From the NCBI GenBank assembly GCA_041397865.1, contig JAWKVT010000001.1, positions 1,116,001 through 1,180,000 on the forward strand: DNA of 64,000 bases, given 5' to 3'. This document shows, in pieces, positions 26,298-34,292 of this stretch. The translations under genes were made by a program, and so were the position numbers. Each line of letters starts with the position of its first letter. The first letter of the stretch is position 1. Source of the stretch: TMED27 sp041397865 (GTDB lineage Bacteria > Pseudomonadota > Alphaproteobacteria > Micavibrionales > Micavibrionaceae). The notes beneath the pieces were generated by a model. The model searched no databases, was not told the DNA's origin, and saw nothing but the letters and a program-made list of their open reading frames with translations.

Positions 26298-27494
26298 ATG
26301 ACGAGTGACATGCAAACAGAGCAACTGGAAGGAACTTTGCAAAAAATATGGAACAAGACACTGACCTTCCTCGGATGGGTGTCGGGATTGTTGTTCATAC
26401 TCTTTTCTTTGCCTTTTTACGGATCAGAATTTTTCCTCGCGCTGTTTTTTCTGATCGCGGGAGCCAGCTTCCTGCCGCCTGTCAACCGCCGCCTTCCGCG
26501 CATGAGAATGGGAGCGAGGGTGCTGTTATTGCTTGTCCTTTTTGTAGGTGGCATCATGGCTGACAGTCACTTTTCCAATGAGGCCAAAAAGAAAGAGGCT
26601 GTTATCGCCGCACAGGAAAGGCAAAAAGACGAAGAAGAACGCCAGCAAAAACTGGCGGCGTTTGAACCGATCAAACAGGAAACGATTGAAAAGCTGAACG
26701 CTTTGATGGATGAGGAAAAATACGGCGAGGCCCTGTCTGTCTCAAAAGAATATGCGGATTTGGGGGATATAGAGCTGGAAACCCTGCACCGCACCGCCGA
26801 ATATAAAATGAAGCGGGAGGCGTTGCTTTCGAAACTCAAAGACACAAAAACCGACCATAGCGCGGCGGTCAAAGATGCGGCGAAATATCAGGCCGTTGCT
26901 GATGCGGATTTTATCAAAGCCTATGAAGCCGCGATCAAAGCGCAGAATTACAGAAACCAAAGAGCCGCTGCCGCGCCCTATATAGAGCGTCTTCAAAGGG
27001 AACTGGACAGCCTGAATAAAAACGGGATCGAGGTTTTAAAAACAGCGGACGGGTTCCAGATTGTGTTGGCTGTCTTTGCCGCCTACGCCATAAATATCGA
27101 AGAGGCGCAAAAATACGACCTTGTGCCGGAGGACAAAGCCGTGCTTGAGCGGTTTAAGAAAAAAGTCGCCAGTGAACAAAAGCGGGTTTTCCCAATCATA
27201 CGCGATGCCTACGGCCCGCTCGCCAGAGAAAAAGGGTGGGTGCATGATATGAGCGTCAGAACCTTCGGCCCCGGATACCGCACCATTGAATTTGTCGCCG
27301 GGATGTTCGCCGCGAACAGAAATATACAAGGCTTTGCCGAGGGTATGACCGAAACGATGGCTCTGTACAGGTTTAAACGTATCCGGTTCAAATGGTACGA
27401 AGACGCAGACAAATACACCTATTACGACCTCGACACCCCCAAAGATACCGACTTCGTAATCTGGGAAAACGGCGATTATAGAATTGTGAGGTAG
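26298..27494 (+). CDS. Hypothetical inner-membrane protein with coiled coil
   Basis: A 398-residue protein. Two or three hydrophobic helices lie in the first 95 residues (about 22-38, 42-58 and 76-90). A long, highly charged coiled coil of Lys/Glu/Ala follows (about 95-200, for example NEAKKKEAVIAAQERQKDEEE). The C-terminal 170 residues look globular and end in an aromatic strand-rich tail (FKWYEDADKYTYYDLD). No family recognised. It is cotranscribed with the exported protein upstream and is the last gene before the CRISPR locus. Confidence 0.6.
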   Translation: MTSDMQTEQLEGTLQKIWNKTLTFLGWVSGLLFILFSLPFYGSEFFLALFFLIAGASFLPPVNRRLPRMRMGARVLLLLVLFVGGIMADSHFSNEAKKKEAVIAAQERQKDEEERQQKLAAFEPIKQETIEKLNALMDEEKYGEALSVSKEYADLGDIELETLHRTAEYKMKREALLSKLKDTKTDHSAAVKDAAKYQAVADADFIKAYEAAIKAQNYRNQRAAAAPYIERLQRELDSLNKNGIEVLKTADGFQIVLAVFAAYAINIEEAQKYDLVPEDKAVLERFKKKVASEQKRVFPIIRDAYGPLAREKGWVHDMSVRTFGPGYRTIEFVAGMFAANRNIQGFAEGMTETMALYRFKRIRFKWYEDADKYTYYDLDTPKDTDFVIWENGDYRIVR

Positions 27495-27531
27495 TGGTGG
27501 AAAGGCAGGTATTTAGAAACTTTAAACTTAT

Positions 27532-27636
27532 AAAAGAAGATACCCCCACACGAAAAAATCGGTGGGGGTATAAACTTTGCGGTGTCCTAAAACACCTTAT
27601 CATAGCAACGCGTCCGACACGGTTATGCTATCACAA
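27532..27636 (-). ncRNA. tracrRNA of the type II-C system
   Basis: Read on the minus strand, the anti-repeat (27631 down to 27599) pairs with the CRISPR repeat in two blocks: 19 perfect pairs (27613-27631) and the 8-bp lower stem GCTATGAT with GTCATAGC, separated by a bulge. Next come ATAAGG and a small hairpin GGTGT...ACACC (27581-27596), then CGCAAAG and a terminal stem TACCCCCAC/GTGGGGGTA (27541-27570) with a T-rich end. This order (anti-repeat, AUAAGG, hairpin, CCGCAA, GC-rich hairpin) is the Neisseria meningitidis II-C scaffold. The 5' end is not fixed; an extended -10-like TGATAGCAT overlaps the anti-repeat start. Confidence 0.88.
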
Positions 27637-27701
27637 CTAAGCCTTGCAAAACATTACGGAATAAGTCAAGACATATATATACTATAAGAAGGAGTTATCC
27701 C

Positions 27702-30700
27702 ATGACATACATATTAGGGATAGATGTCGGTATTGCATCCGTTGGTTTTGCAGGTGTCGATATAGATCAAGAGAAGATTATTTTTTGTGGCACGCATATT
27801 TTTGATAAAGCGGAAGAAACAGATGGATCGTCTCTGGCTACGAAACGCCGTGAAAAGCGGGGTATGAGGCGTGTTATCAGCCGTCGCAGCCAAAGGAAAA
27901 AACAAATCCGCGCTCTGTTGGCAAAACATGGCTTGAAAGATATTGATCTCATCGATCAGTCGCGGGAAAAAGCCTGCACCTCACCCTGGGATTTAAGAAA
28001 AGAGGCGTTGGAGCGAAAACTGACAGATGCGGAGTTTGCCCGTGTCCTCTTTCATATTGCTAAGCGCAGAGGATTCCAGTCCAACAAAAAAGGCGGCACG
28101 GATCAAAACGACACGGAAGGGAAAAAAGTTCTAAGCGGCGCAACCGAACTGGAAGAAAAAGCCAGGGGCGAAAAAACAATAGCCGCATATCTGGCCACGC
28201 AGATCAAACAGCGTAACGGGGATGGAGATTATACGAATTCCATCAAGCGTGATGAACTGCGCCGGGAAGTTAAACTTATTTTCGAAGCACAACGTAAATT
28301 CGGAAATGAAAAAGCCACGTCAGGGCTTTTATATGAATATGCCGGAAGCGGCAAAGCAGAAGAGCGCAATACGCGTGAAGGGGATGGCATCGCCTTTTAT
28401 CAGCGCCCCTTGCAATCTTCCGAGCATTTAGTTGGAAAGTGCACTTTTGAAGAAGGCGAAAAACGCGCGCCAAAATGTTCGTATACGGCGGAATTGTTTG
28501 TTTTATGGTCGAAACTGAATAACACCCGTATCAAGGATATTAAAAGCAACGAACGGGCATTAACGCAGGGTGAGAAGAACAGGCTGGCCGATCTCGCACA
28601 CAAAAACAAAAGCGGTGTAACTTACAAACAAGCGCGCAAAGAACTGGGCCTGTCCGATAATGAACGTTTTAATATCGGCTATCGCAAGCTTAAGGATGAC
28701 GATAATTCATGGGAAAAAATCCGTAACAATACTGAAAAATCCGTATTTCTGAAGCTGGCAGGCTATCATGCCCTGAAGGGGGCGCTGAACACGGGCAGCG
28801 AAACGGATTGGCAAAACTGGATGAATACGCGCCGGGATACACTGGACGATATCGCGCGCATTCTGTCCTTTTATGAGGATAAAAAACAGGTTGATGAGTT
28901 GCTTTCCGTTCATAATCTGACGGAAACGGAAAAACAAAATCTATGCAAGATCACGAATTTCAGCAAGACGGTCGATCTGTCTTTGAAGGCCATTCGCAAA
29001 ATCCTGCCTTATTTGCAAGAGGGCTTGAGATATGACGAAGCCCGCAAGCAGGTCTGGGGGCATCATGGTTTAAGTGAATGTAAAGCCCATGCGCTTGTGC
29101 CGCCTTTTGACGATATTCGCAATCCGGTTGTGAACCGTGCGTTGGCGCAAACCCGTAAAGTTATCAATGCCTGTATCCGCAAATACGGCAAGCCGGACAC
29201 GATTATTGTTGAATTAGCAAGGGATATCGCAAAGCCCAAGCTTGGTCACAAAGACCCGACAACAGGGAAATGGATTGAAGGCCGCAAGGATATAGAAAAA
29301 CGCAACCTTGAAAATAAGGCATTAAGAGACAGGCTTGCAAATGAGTTGCAGGACGCAAATATTGTGTCTGACCCAACAGGCGAAGACATTTTGAAATACC
29401 GTCTTTGGAAAGAACAGGAAGGTATATGCCCCTATTCCGGTCAATACATCACGCCGGAGATGTTACGTGACAGTACGACAACACAGATCGACCATATTAT
29501 CCCATATAGCCGTTCATGGAATAATTCCTATATGAACAAGGTGTTATGTACAAGCGACGAAAACCAGAACAAAGGTAATAAAACGCCGTACGAATATCTG
29601 GGCGGAACGCCGCGTTTTGCTCAAATGGCTTCGGTCATTCAAAAGCTGCCACCTAAAAAAATCGAGAACCTGCTGATTGAAAATTTTGAAGACAGGGAAC
29701 AGGGCTGGAAAGACCGTGCCCTGAATGACACGCGTTATATCGCAAAACTTTTGAAAAACCACCTGTCCGACAGCCTTGATCTTGGTAAGGGAAACCGCAT
29801 TCAAACCCGCAACGGTGCGCTCACAGCAAATTTACGTGGTGCATGGGGCTTTCCTGACAAGAACCGTCGTAATGATAGACACCACGCCCTGGATGCTATT
29901 GTTCTGGCCTGTTCAACGCAAAGCATGGTGCAAAAACTTTCAAACTGGAACAAATATGAAGCCCGTAAGAAAAATCCGGCAGAAAAGCCATTTCCACCCA
30001 AACCATGGGATAATTTCAGAGATGATGCCCTTAAAGCAATAGACGGGGTATTTGTTTCCCGTATGCCCGTACGTAAAATCACGGGCGCGGCGCACGAAGA
30101 AACAATCCGCAGTATCCGTAAATCGGACGGAAAAGTTATTCAGCGCGTAAAACTGAAAGACCTTAACCTGTCCAAGTTAGAAAATCTGGTTGATAAAGAG
30201 CGGAATATCAAGCTCTACAACCTGTTAAAACAGCGTCTTGAAGAACATAGCAATAAACCGGAAAAAGCGTTCGCAGAAGCCGTTTATATGCCCGTAAACG
30301 ATCCGTCAAAAACCGCGCCGCGTGTCAATTCTGTGCGCATGGAAACCTCAGAAAAGAGCGGAATTATCATTAACGAGGGGCTTGCCAGCAACGGTGATAT
30401 GGTGCGCGTGGACGTGTTCCGGGTGAACGGCAAATACCAGCTTGTACCGATTTACGTCCATCATTTCGCACAGGAGGAACTGCCGAATAAAGCCATTGTT
30501 GCATTTAAAGATGAAAAAGACTGGCTGGAAGTTTCAGACGATGATTTCTTGTTCTCCCTCTATAAAAACGACCTCGTCCATATTAAAAGCAAGAAAGAAG
30601 AGTTCATCGGCTATTACAACGGAACGCACCGTGGAACAGGCAACATAAATATACGCGCCCATGACAGCGATCCCTCTTTCGGTAAAAACGGCATTAAAGA

Positions 30701-30866
30701 AGGTGTGGGAGCAAAAAGATTACTCATTTTCGACAAATACATCGTCGATTATTTCGGTAGTAAACATAAAGTAAAAAAGGAAAAACGCATTGGCGTGGCG
30801 AAGCGTACTCATACAAAATCCCGCCGGCCTGTCCCTGCACAAAGGGCAGTTGAAGCTGCGGAATGA
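27702..30866 (+). CDS. cas9: Cas9 endonuclease, type II-C
   Basis: A 1054-residue RNA-guided nuclease of the compact II-C size class. RuvC-I is GIDVGIASVGF with Asp8; the Arg-rich bridge helix follows (RREKRGMRRVISRRSQRKK, residues about 48-66). RuvC-II is IIVELARD with Glu504. The HNH domain has QIDHIIPYSRS (Asp597, His598) and NKVLCTSDENQNKGN; RuvC-III is DRHHALDA with His728 and Asp731. All catalytic residues are thus in place and the protein should be active. The C-terminal part (from about 800) is the PAM-interacting region; its specificity cannot be read. AAGGAG lies 9 bp before the ATG. The frame continues 77 bp into cas1. Confidence 0.98.
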   Translation: MTYILGIDVGIASVGFAGVDIDQEKIIFCGTHIFDKAEETDGSSLATKRREKRGMRRVISRRSQRKKQIRALLAKHGLKDIDLIDQSREKACTSPWDLRKEALERKLTDAEFARVLFHIAKRRGFQSNKKGGTDQNDTEGKKVLSGATELEEKARGEKTIAAYLATQIKQRNGDGDYTNSIKRDELRREVKLIFEAQRKFGNEKATSGLLYEYAGSGKAEERNTREGDGIAFYQRPLQSSEHLVGKCTFEEGEKRAPKCSYTAELFVLWSKLNNTRIKDIKSNERALTQGEKNRLADLAHKNKSGVTYKQARKELGLSDNERFNIGYRKLKDDDNSWEKIRNNTEKSVFLKLAGYHALKGALNTGSETDWQNWMNTRRDTLDDIARILSFYEDKKQVDELLSVHNLTETEKQNLCKITNFSKTVDLSLKAIRKILPYLQEGLRYDEARKQVWGHHGLSECKAHALVPPFDDIRNPVVNRALAQTRKVINACIRKYGKPDTIIVELARDIAKPKLGHKDPTTGKWIEGRKDIEKRNLENKALRDRLANELQDANIVSDPTGEDILKYRLWKEQEGICPYSGQYITPEMLRDSTTTQIDHIIPYSRSWNNSYMNKVLCTSDENQNKGNKTPYEYLGGTPRFAQMASVIQKLPPKKIENLLIENFEDREQGWKDRALNDTRYIAKLLKNHLSDSLDLGKGNRIQTRNGALTANLRGAWGFPDKNRRNDRHHALDAIVLACSTQSMVQKLSNWNKYEARKKNPAEKPFPPKPWDNFRDDALKAIDGVFVSRMPVRKITGAAHEETIRSIRKSDGKVIQRVKLKDLNLSKLENLVDKERNIKLYNLLKQRLEEHSNKPEKAFAEAVYMPVNDPSKTAPRVNSVRMETSEKSGIIINEGLASNGDMVRVDVFRVNGKYQLVPIYVHHFAQEELPNKAIVAFKDEKDWLEVSDDDFLFSLYKNDLVHIKSKKEEFIGYYNGTHRGTGNINIRAHDSDPSFGKNGIKEGVGAKRLLIFDKYIVDYFGSKHKVKKEKRIGVAKRTHTKSRRPVPAQRAVEAAE

Positions 30867-31707
30867 TGACGGTGAATTTACCCTGCCGATTGAGGATATA
30901 ACGACCCTCATTCTGGAATCGCCGCAAATCACCCTGTCCTCCACATTGCTTTCGGCGTGTCAGGAGCAAGGCGTGGCGATCCTGACCTGTGACCTGACCC
31001 ACATGCCCAACGGGGTTTTACTGCCGTTTCAACCCCATTCCCGTCAAAGCCGCGTTGCGCATATTCAAAGCACATGGACGGACAGCCTGAAAAACCGCCT
31101 CTGGCAGCGCGTCATTCAATCCAAGATCAGGAATCAGGCGACTTGTCTTGACATTCTGATTGACGAAAAACCGGCAAAACCTCTTTACGCGATGGCCGAA
31201 CGCGTAAAATCAGGCGACCCCAACAATATAGAGGCTCAGGCCGCCCGTGATTATTGGCCTAAATTAATGGGGAAAGATTTTCGGCGGGGTAGCGGCTGCA
31301 TTATAAATGCCGCGCTCAATTATTCTTACGCCGTGTTACGCGCTTATGTCGCCCGCTCTCAGGTCGCTTACGGCTTGCTTCCGACCTTCGGCATCCACCA
31401 TAACAACCAGCTTAACGCTTTCAATCTGACCGACGATTTTATGGAGGTGTTTCGCCCTTTTGCCGACAAGCTTGTGTGGGAAATGAAAGAACGGGGTGCG
31501 TTTGAAAACGATACCGCGAAGCTGAGTGTTCAAAACAGGCAGACTTTGGCCAATATAGGAAACGTGCAATGTAAAATTGACGGACAAAACCACACAATAG
31601 GCAATGCCTGCGACAAAATAGCATCCAGCCTTGTAAACGCGATAGAAGGAAAAAGCCCGGTCCTCATGATATTGCCCGAATTTAATCCGGAGAATAATTC
31701 GGAATGA
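30790..31707 (+). CDS. cas1: Cas1 integrase, type II
   Basis: Cas1 joins new spacers into the array together with Cas2. The 305-residue product starts MAWRSVLIQNP, the usual type II Cas1 opening, from a TTG codon at 30790; the next upstream codons include a stop, and AAGGA lies at 30776-30780, so TTG is the best start. Catalytic metal ligands are visible as Glu148 (NIEAQAARDYW), the His pair 203-204 (GIHHNN) and acidic residues 215-219 (DDFME). The start lies inside cas9 in another frame (77-bp overlap) and the end overlaps cas2 by ATGA. Confidence 0.97.
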   Translation: MAWRSVLIQNPAGLSLHKGQLKLRNDDGEFTLPIEDITTLILESPQITLSSTLLSACQEQGVAILTCDLTHMPNGVLLPFQPHSRQSRVAHIQSTWTDSLKNRLWQRVIQSKIRNQATCLDILIDEKPAKPLYAMAERVKSGDPNNIEAQAARDYWPKLMGKDFRRGSGCIINAALNYSYAVLRAYVARSQVAYGLLPTFGIHHNNQLNAFNLTDDFMEVFRPFADKLVWEMKERGAFENDTAKLSVQNRQTLANIGNVQCKIDGQNHTIGNACDKIASSLVNAIEGKSPVLMILPEFNPENNSE

Positions 31708-32033
31708 ACACAAAAAAGGACAGATTTATGTGGCTTTTTGTATTTTTTGATTTGCCGGTAAAAACAAAACCGGAACGGCGCACAGCAACCCGTTTTCGTA
31801 ATTTTCTTCTCAAAGACGGCTATATGATGATACAGTTTTCCGTCTATGCGCGAATCTGCAACGGCAAAGATCGTGTGGATAAACATCTTTTGAGGCTGCA
31901 ATCGGCTATCCCCGACAAGGGGAGTGTGAGGGTGATTCAAATTACAGACAAGCAATATGAACGGATGAAGATTCTTGTTGGAACACGCAAAAATAACGAA
32001 AAAACAAAGGCCGAACAGCTCGTTTTATTTTGA
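31704..32033 (+). CDS. cas2: Cas2, type II
   Basis: A 109-residue Cas2, the structural partner of Cas1. MWLFVFFDLPVKTK near the N terminus is the ferredoxin-like first strand with the conserved Asp; RFRNFLLKDGYMMIQFSVYAR is the family's second signature. It begins within the cas1 stop (ATGA). No csn2 or cas4 gene follows, which fits subtype II-C. The last eight codons also encode one arm of the terminator hairpin between cas2 and the array. Confidence 0.97.
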   Translation: MNTKKDRFMWLFVFFDLPVKTKPERRTATRFRNFLLKDGYMMIQFSVYARICNGKDRVDKHLLRLQSAIPDKGSVRVIQITDKQYERMKILVGTRKNNEKTKAEQLVLF

Positions 32034-32047
32034 ACTATTCGGCCTTT
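32006..32047. terminator. Two-way terminator between cas2 and the CRISPR array
   Basis: AAAGGCCGAA (32006-32015) and TTCGGCCTTT (32038-32047) form a 10-bp stem. On the plus strand a T-rich tail follows (TCCTTTTTATTT); on the minus strand the tail is GTTTTTT. It can therefore stop both the cas mRNA and the leftward array transcript. The left arm lies inside the cas2 coding sequence. Confidence 0.8.
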
Positions 32048-32080
32048 ATCCTTTTTATTTCAGCGCCTTATCAAGTACCT

Positions 32081-33388
32081 AGCATAGCATAACCGTGTCG
32101 GATGGGAAGCTATGACGGACTAAGGTTGACTCTGGTCAGCATAGCATAACCGTGTCGGATGGGAAGCTATGACTTTACATTGCCTTGATGGCATGAAGCA
32201 TAGCATAACCGTGTCGGATGGGAAGCTATGACATGCTTTTGACCGCCGTAAGTCACCAAGCATAGCATAACGTGTCGGATGGGAAGCTATGACTGTGACC
32301 TAGGACAGCGTTGTATGGAAGCATAGCATAACCGTGTCGGATGGGAAGCTATGACATTATTTGATTGAACCTTTAGACAGTTTGAAGCATAGCATAACCG
32401 TGTCGGATGGGAAGCTATGACGAGTGACTAAACCTGCTTTTATCCGCATCGAGCATAGCATAACCGTGTCGGATGGGAAGCTATGACATCTCCGCGCGCC
32501 CGATTTTGGCTTTTACCAGCATAGCATAACCGTGTCGGATGGGAAGCTATGACAGTCACGCGACAATAATCGCTACGCGGGCGAGCATAGCATAACCGTG
32601 TCGGATGGGAAGCTATGACACTTTAAGGGCGCAATGCTCTGAATTGGCCAGCATAGCATAACCGTGTCGGATGGGAAGCTATGACTGCGCAACCGAGCTT
32701 CACCGGGTAAGCGGGAGCATAGCATAACCGTGTCGGATGGGAAGCTATGACTTCCTTTGTTAGTGCACCGTAAGAAATTACAGCATAGCATAACCGTGTC
32801 GGATGGGAAGCTATGACCACCCATTGGAAAGATAAAGGCAATCATGCAGCATAGCATAACCGTGTCGGATGGGAAGCTATGACAATGAAGGATCATTTTC
32901 CGCAAGGTATTGAAGCATAGCATAACCGTGTCGGATGGGAAGCTATGACTCACGGGAGCAACACTTGCTGTTGCTCTAAAGCATAGCATAACCGTGTCGG
33001 ATGGGAAGCTATGACACTGGATGTTATCGTAAGCACTGTTTCCTTAGCATAGCATAACCGTGTCGGATGGGAAGCTATGACGGTTCATTAGCACACACGT
33101 TTGCCCCCGCAAGCATAGCATAACCGTGTCGGATGGGAAGCTATGACGAAAGGACTAAAACTATGAACAACGACGCAAGCATAGCATAACCGTGTCGGAT
33201 GGGAAGCTATGACAATTTTTCAGGCTCGGCGCATCTGATGTTTAGCATAGCATAACCGTGTCGGATGGGAAGCTATGACGGTGCGAAAGGCACCACGCCG
33301 CTGGAAATGAGCATAGCATAACCGTGTCGGATGGGAAGCTATGACGCCATGGTTTTGCCGCATTGGCGTCCCTGCAGCATAGCATAAC
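32081..33388 (-). CRISPR. Type II-C CRISPR array, 20 full repeats plus a 13-nt partial repeat
   Basis: The 36-nt repeat, in crRNA sense (minus strand), begins GTCATAGCTTCCC and ends GGTTATGCTATGCT. Full repeats start every 66 bp from 32386 to 33310. The first five, from the cas2 side, start at 32081, 32138, 32197, 32259 and 32320, enclosing spacers of 21, 23, 26 and 26 nt; all others are 30 nt. Repeat 4 (32259-32293) lacks one base. The final unit at 33376-33388 keeps only the last 13 nt of the repeat in crRNA sense. Direction comes from pairing with the tracrRNA and from similarity to the Neisseria repeat. TGCTATGCT at the 3' end of each repeat is an extended -10 box, so each unit can start its own crRNA. 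Confidence 0.97.
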
Positions 33389-33641
33389 GCATTGAAACCA
33401 AACCAGTGACTAACTCTGGAACTGGTACCACTATGCGGGGCAGGTCACTTTGTCGTTTGGGCAAACCAGCCCCAAATCAATCGTTGGGGAGGTTTGCAGC
33501 TTCACCTCCAAAAGCTGGTGACGAATAAGCAAGTAGAAAAACTGTGAGAAATACAACTTTTGGAAAAAATGCGACAATCTCTATTGTAACCTTAGTAAGT
33601 AGCTACCACCTGTCTAATTTGTGCTAACGGAGTGCAGATTG
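33389..33641. other. Gene-free array upstream region with a 13-bp hairpin
   Basis: No gene is visible. A strong stem lies at 33461-33497: GCAAACC and CCCCAA pair with TTGGGG and GGTTTGC around an 8-nt loop. ACCAGT/ACTGGT flank 33401-33425. In array orientation this is the leader side; it could equally be the 3' end of the regulator operon, but no T-tract is present. Confidence 0.45.
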
Positions 33642-34292
33642 TTAATCTTTGGAAGGGAGCAATGATTTTTCCCATTGTTTTAAAAATTTTTCGCGATATA
33701 GATTCGCAGCCTGTTTATTTTTTATAACAAATATTATTGGCTCATCAAAAAACAGTTTAATTGATAATGTGTCGCCAAACACCTCAAAAGGAATGGGTGA
33801 AAACTGTGCTTTGGGTATCCACCTATATGTTGCATAGCCCTGTGCTGGAAAAAACGTATCACCTTCTTTTACCATTATTTTAAAATCCACGCGTCCGTTA
33901 AGCTCTGTCATTTTTTGAAAATATTCACTTGAGAAAAAGTCAGGAAACCACTTTCTGTGACGCGTTTCATCAACGTTAGCCTGATAAACATAGCCTTCGC
34001 CTTCTGTGGCATATTTCAAGACCATATCGAAATGCTCTATATAACCTTTTTGGCCACGGAGAATTTGAACATTTTGCTTTTTCTTCCGTATTCCAAAATT
34101 GTCGATAAATTCTATGCCAGCTATTTCCAGCGTTCTTTTTATTTTTTCCAGTGTTTTGGCGCTGGGCTTTTGCTTCTCAATCTCAATATTGGCAATAGTG
34201 GGAACGGCCAGATCACAGCATTTTGCCAGCTCCGACTGAGTCCAGTTTTTCATGGCGCGTGCTGCGCGAATTTGGTTTGGGCTGATGGTCAT
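33642..34292 (-). CDS. XRE-type regulator with TrmB/PLD-like C-terminal domain (paralog 2)
   Basis: A 216-residue protein beginning MTISPNQIRAARAM from the ATG at 34292, which overlaps the upstream gene's stop as ATGA. Residues about 5-60 form a Cro/CI helix-turn-helix (WTQSELAKCCDLAVPTIANIE). The remaining 150 residues are similar along their whole length to the same part of the neighbour and end in DEPIIFVIKNKQAANLYREKFLKQWE, like the C terminus of TrmB-type regulators. The ligand is unknown. The two genes are a tandem duplication. Confidence 0.8.
   Translation of the reverse strand: MTISPNQIRAARAMKNWTQSELAKCCDLAVPTIANIEIEKQKPSAKTLEKIKRTLEIAGIEFIDNFGIRKKKQNVQILRGQKGYIEHFDMVLKYATEGEGYVYQANVDETRHRKWFPDFFSSEYFQKMTELNGRVDFKIMVKEGDTFFPAQGYATYRWIPKAQFSPIPFEVFGDTLSIKLFFDEPIIFVIKNKQAANLYREKFLKQWEKSLLPSKD

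Noticed and set aside
27541..27570. The TACCCCCAC/GTGGGGGTA hairpin as terminator of the 398-residue membrane protein gene
   Set aside because: On the plus strand no T-tract follows; on the minus strand it fits the last hairpin of the tracrRNA, which explains it better.
32573..32989. A 138-codon minus-strand frame with a repeated Ser/His/Pro/Thr-rich motif
   Set aside because: It is a translation of the CRISPR repeats; the 66-bp period is a multiple of three, which keeps the frame open by chance.
32573..33375. Spacers targeting genes in this window
   Set aside because: I saw no matching protospacer by eye; a proper search of all 20 spacers is needed, and none is claimed.
32034..33641. csn2 or cas4 next to cas2
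   Set aside because: The stretch after cas2 is the terminator and array; no such gene is present, which supports subtype II-C over II-A or II-B.
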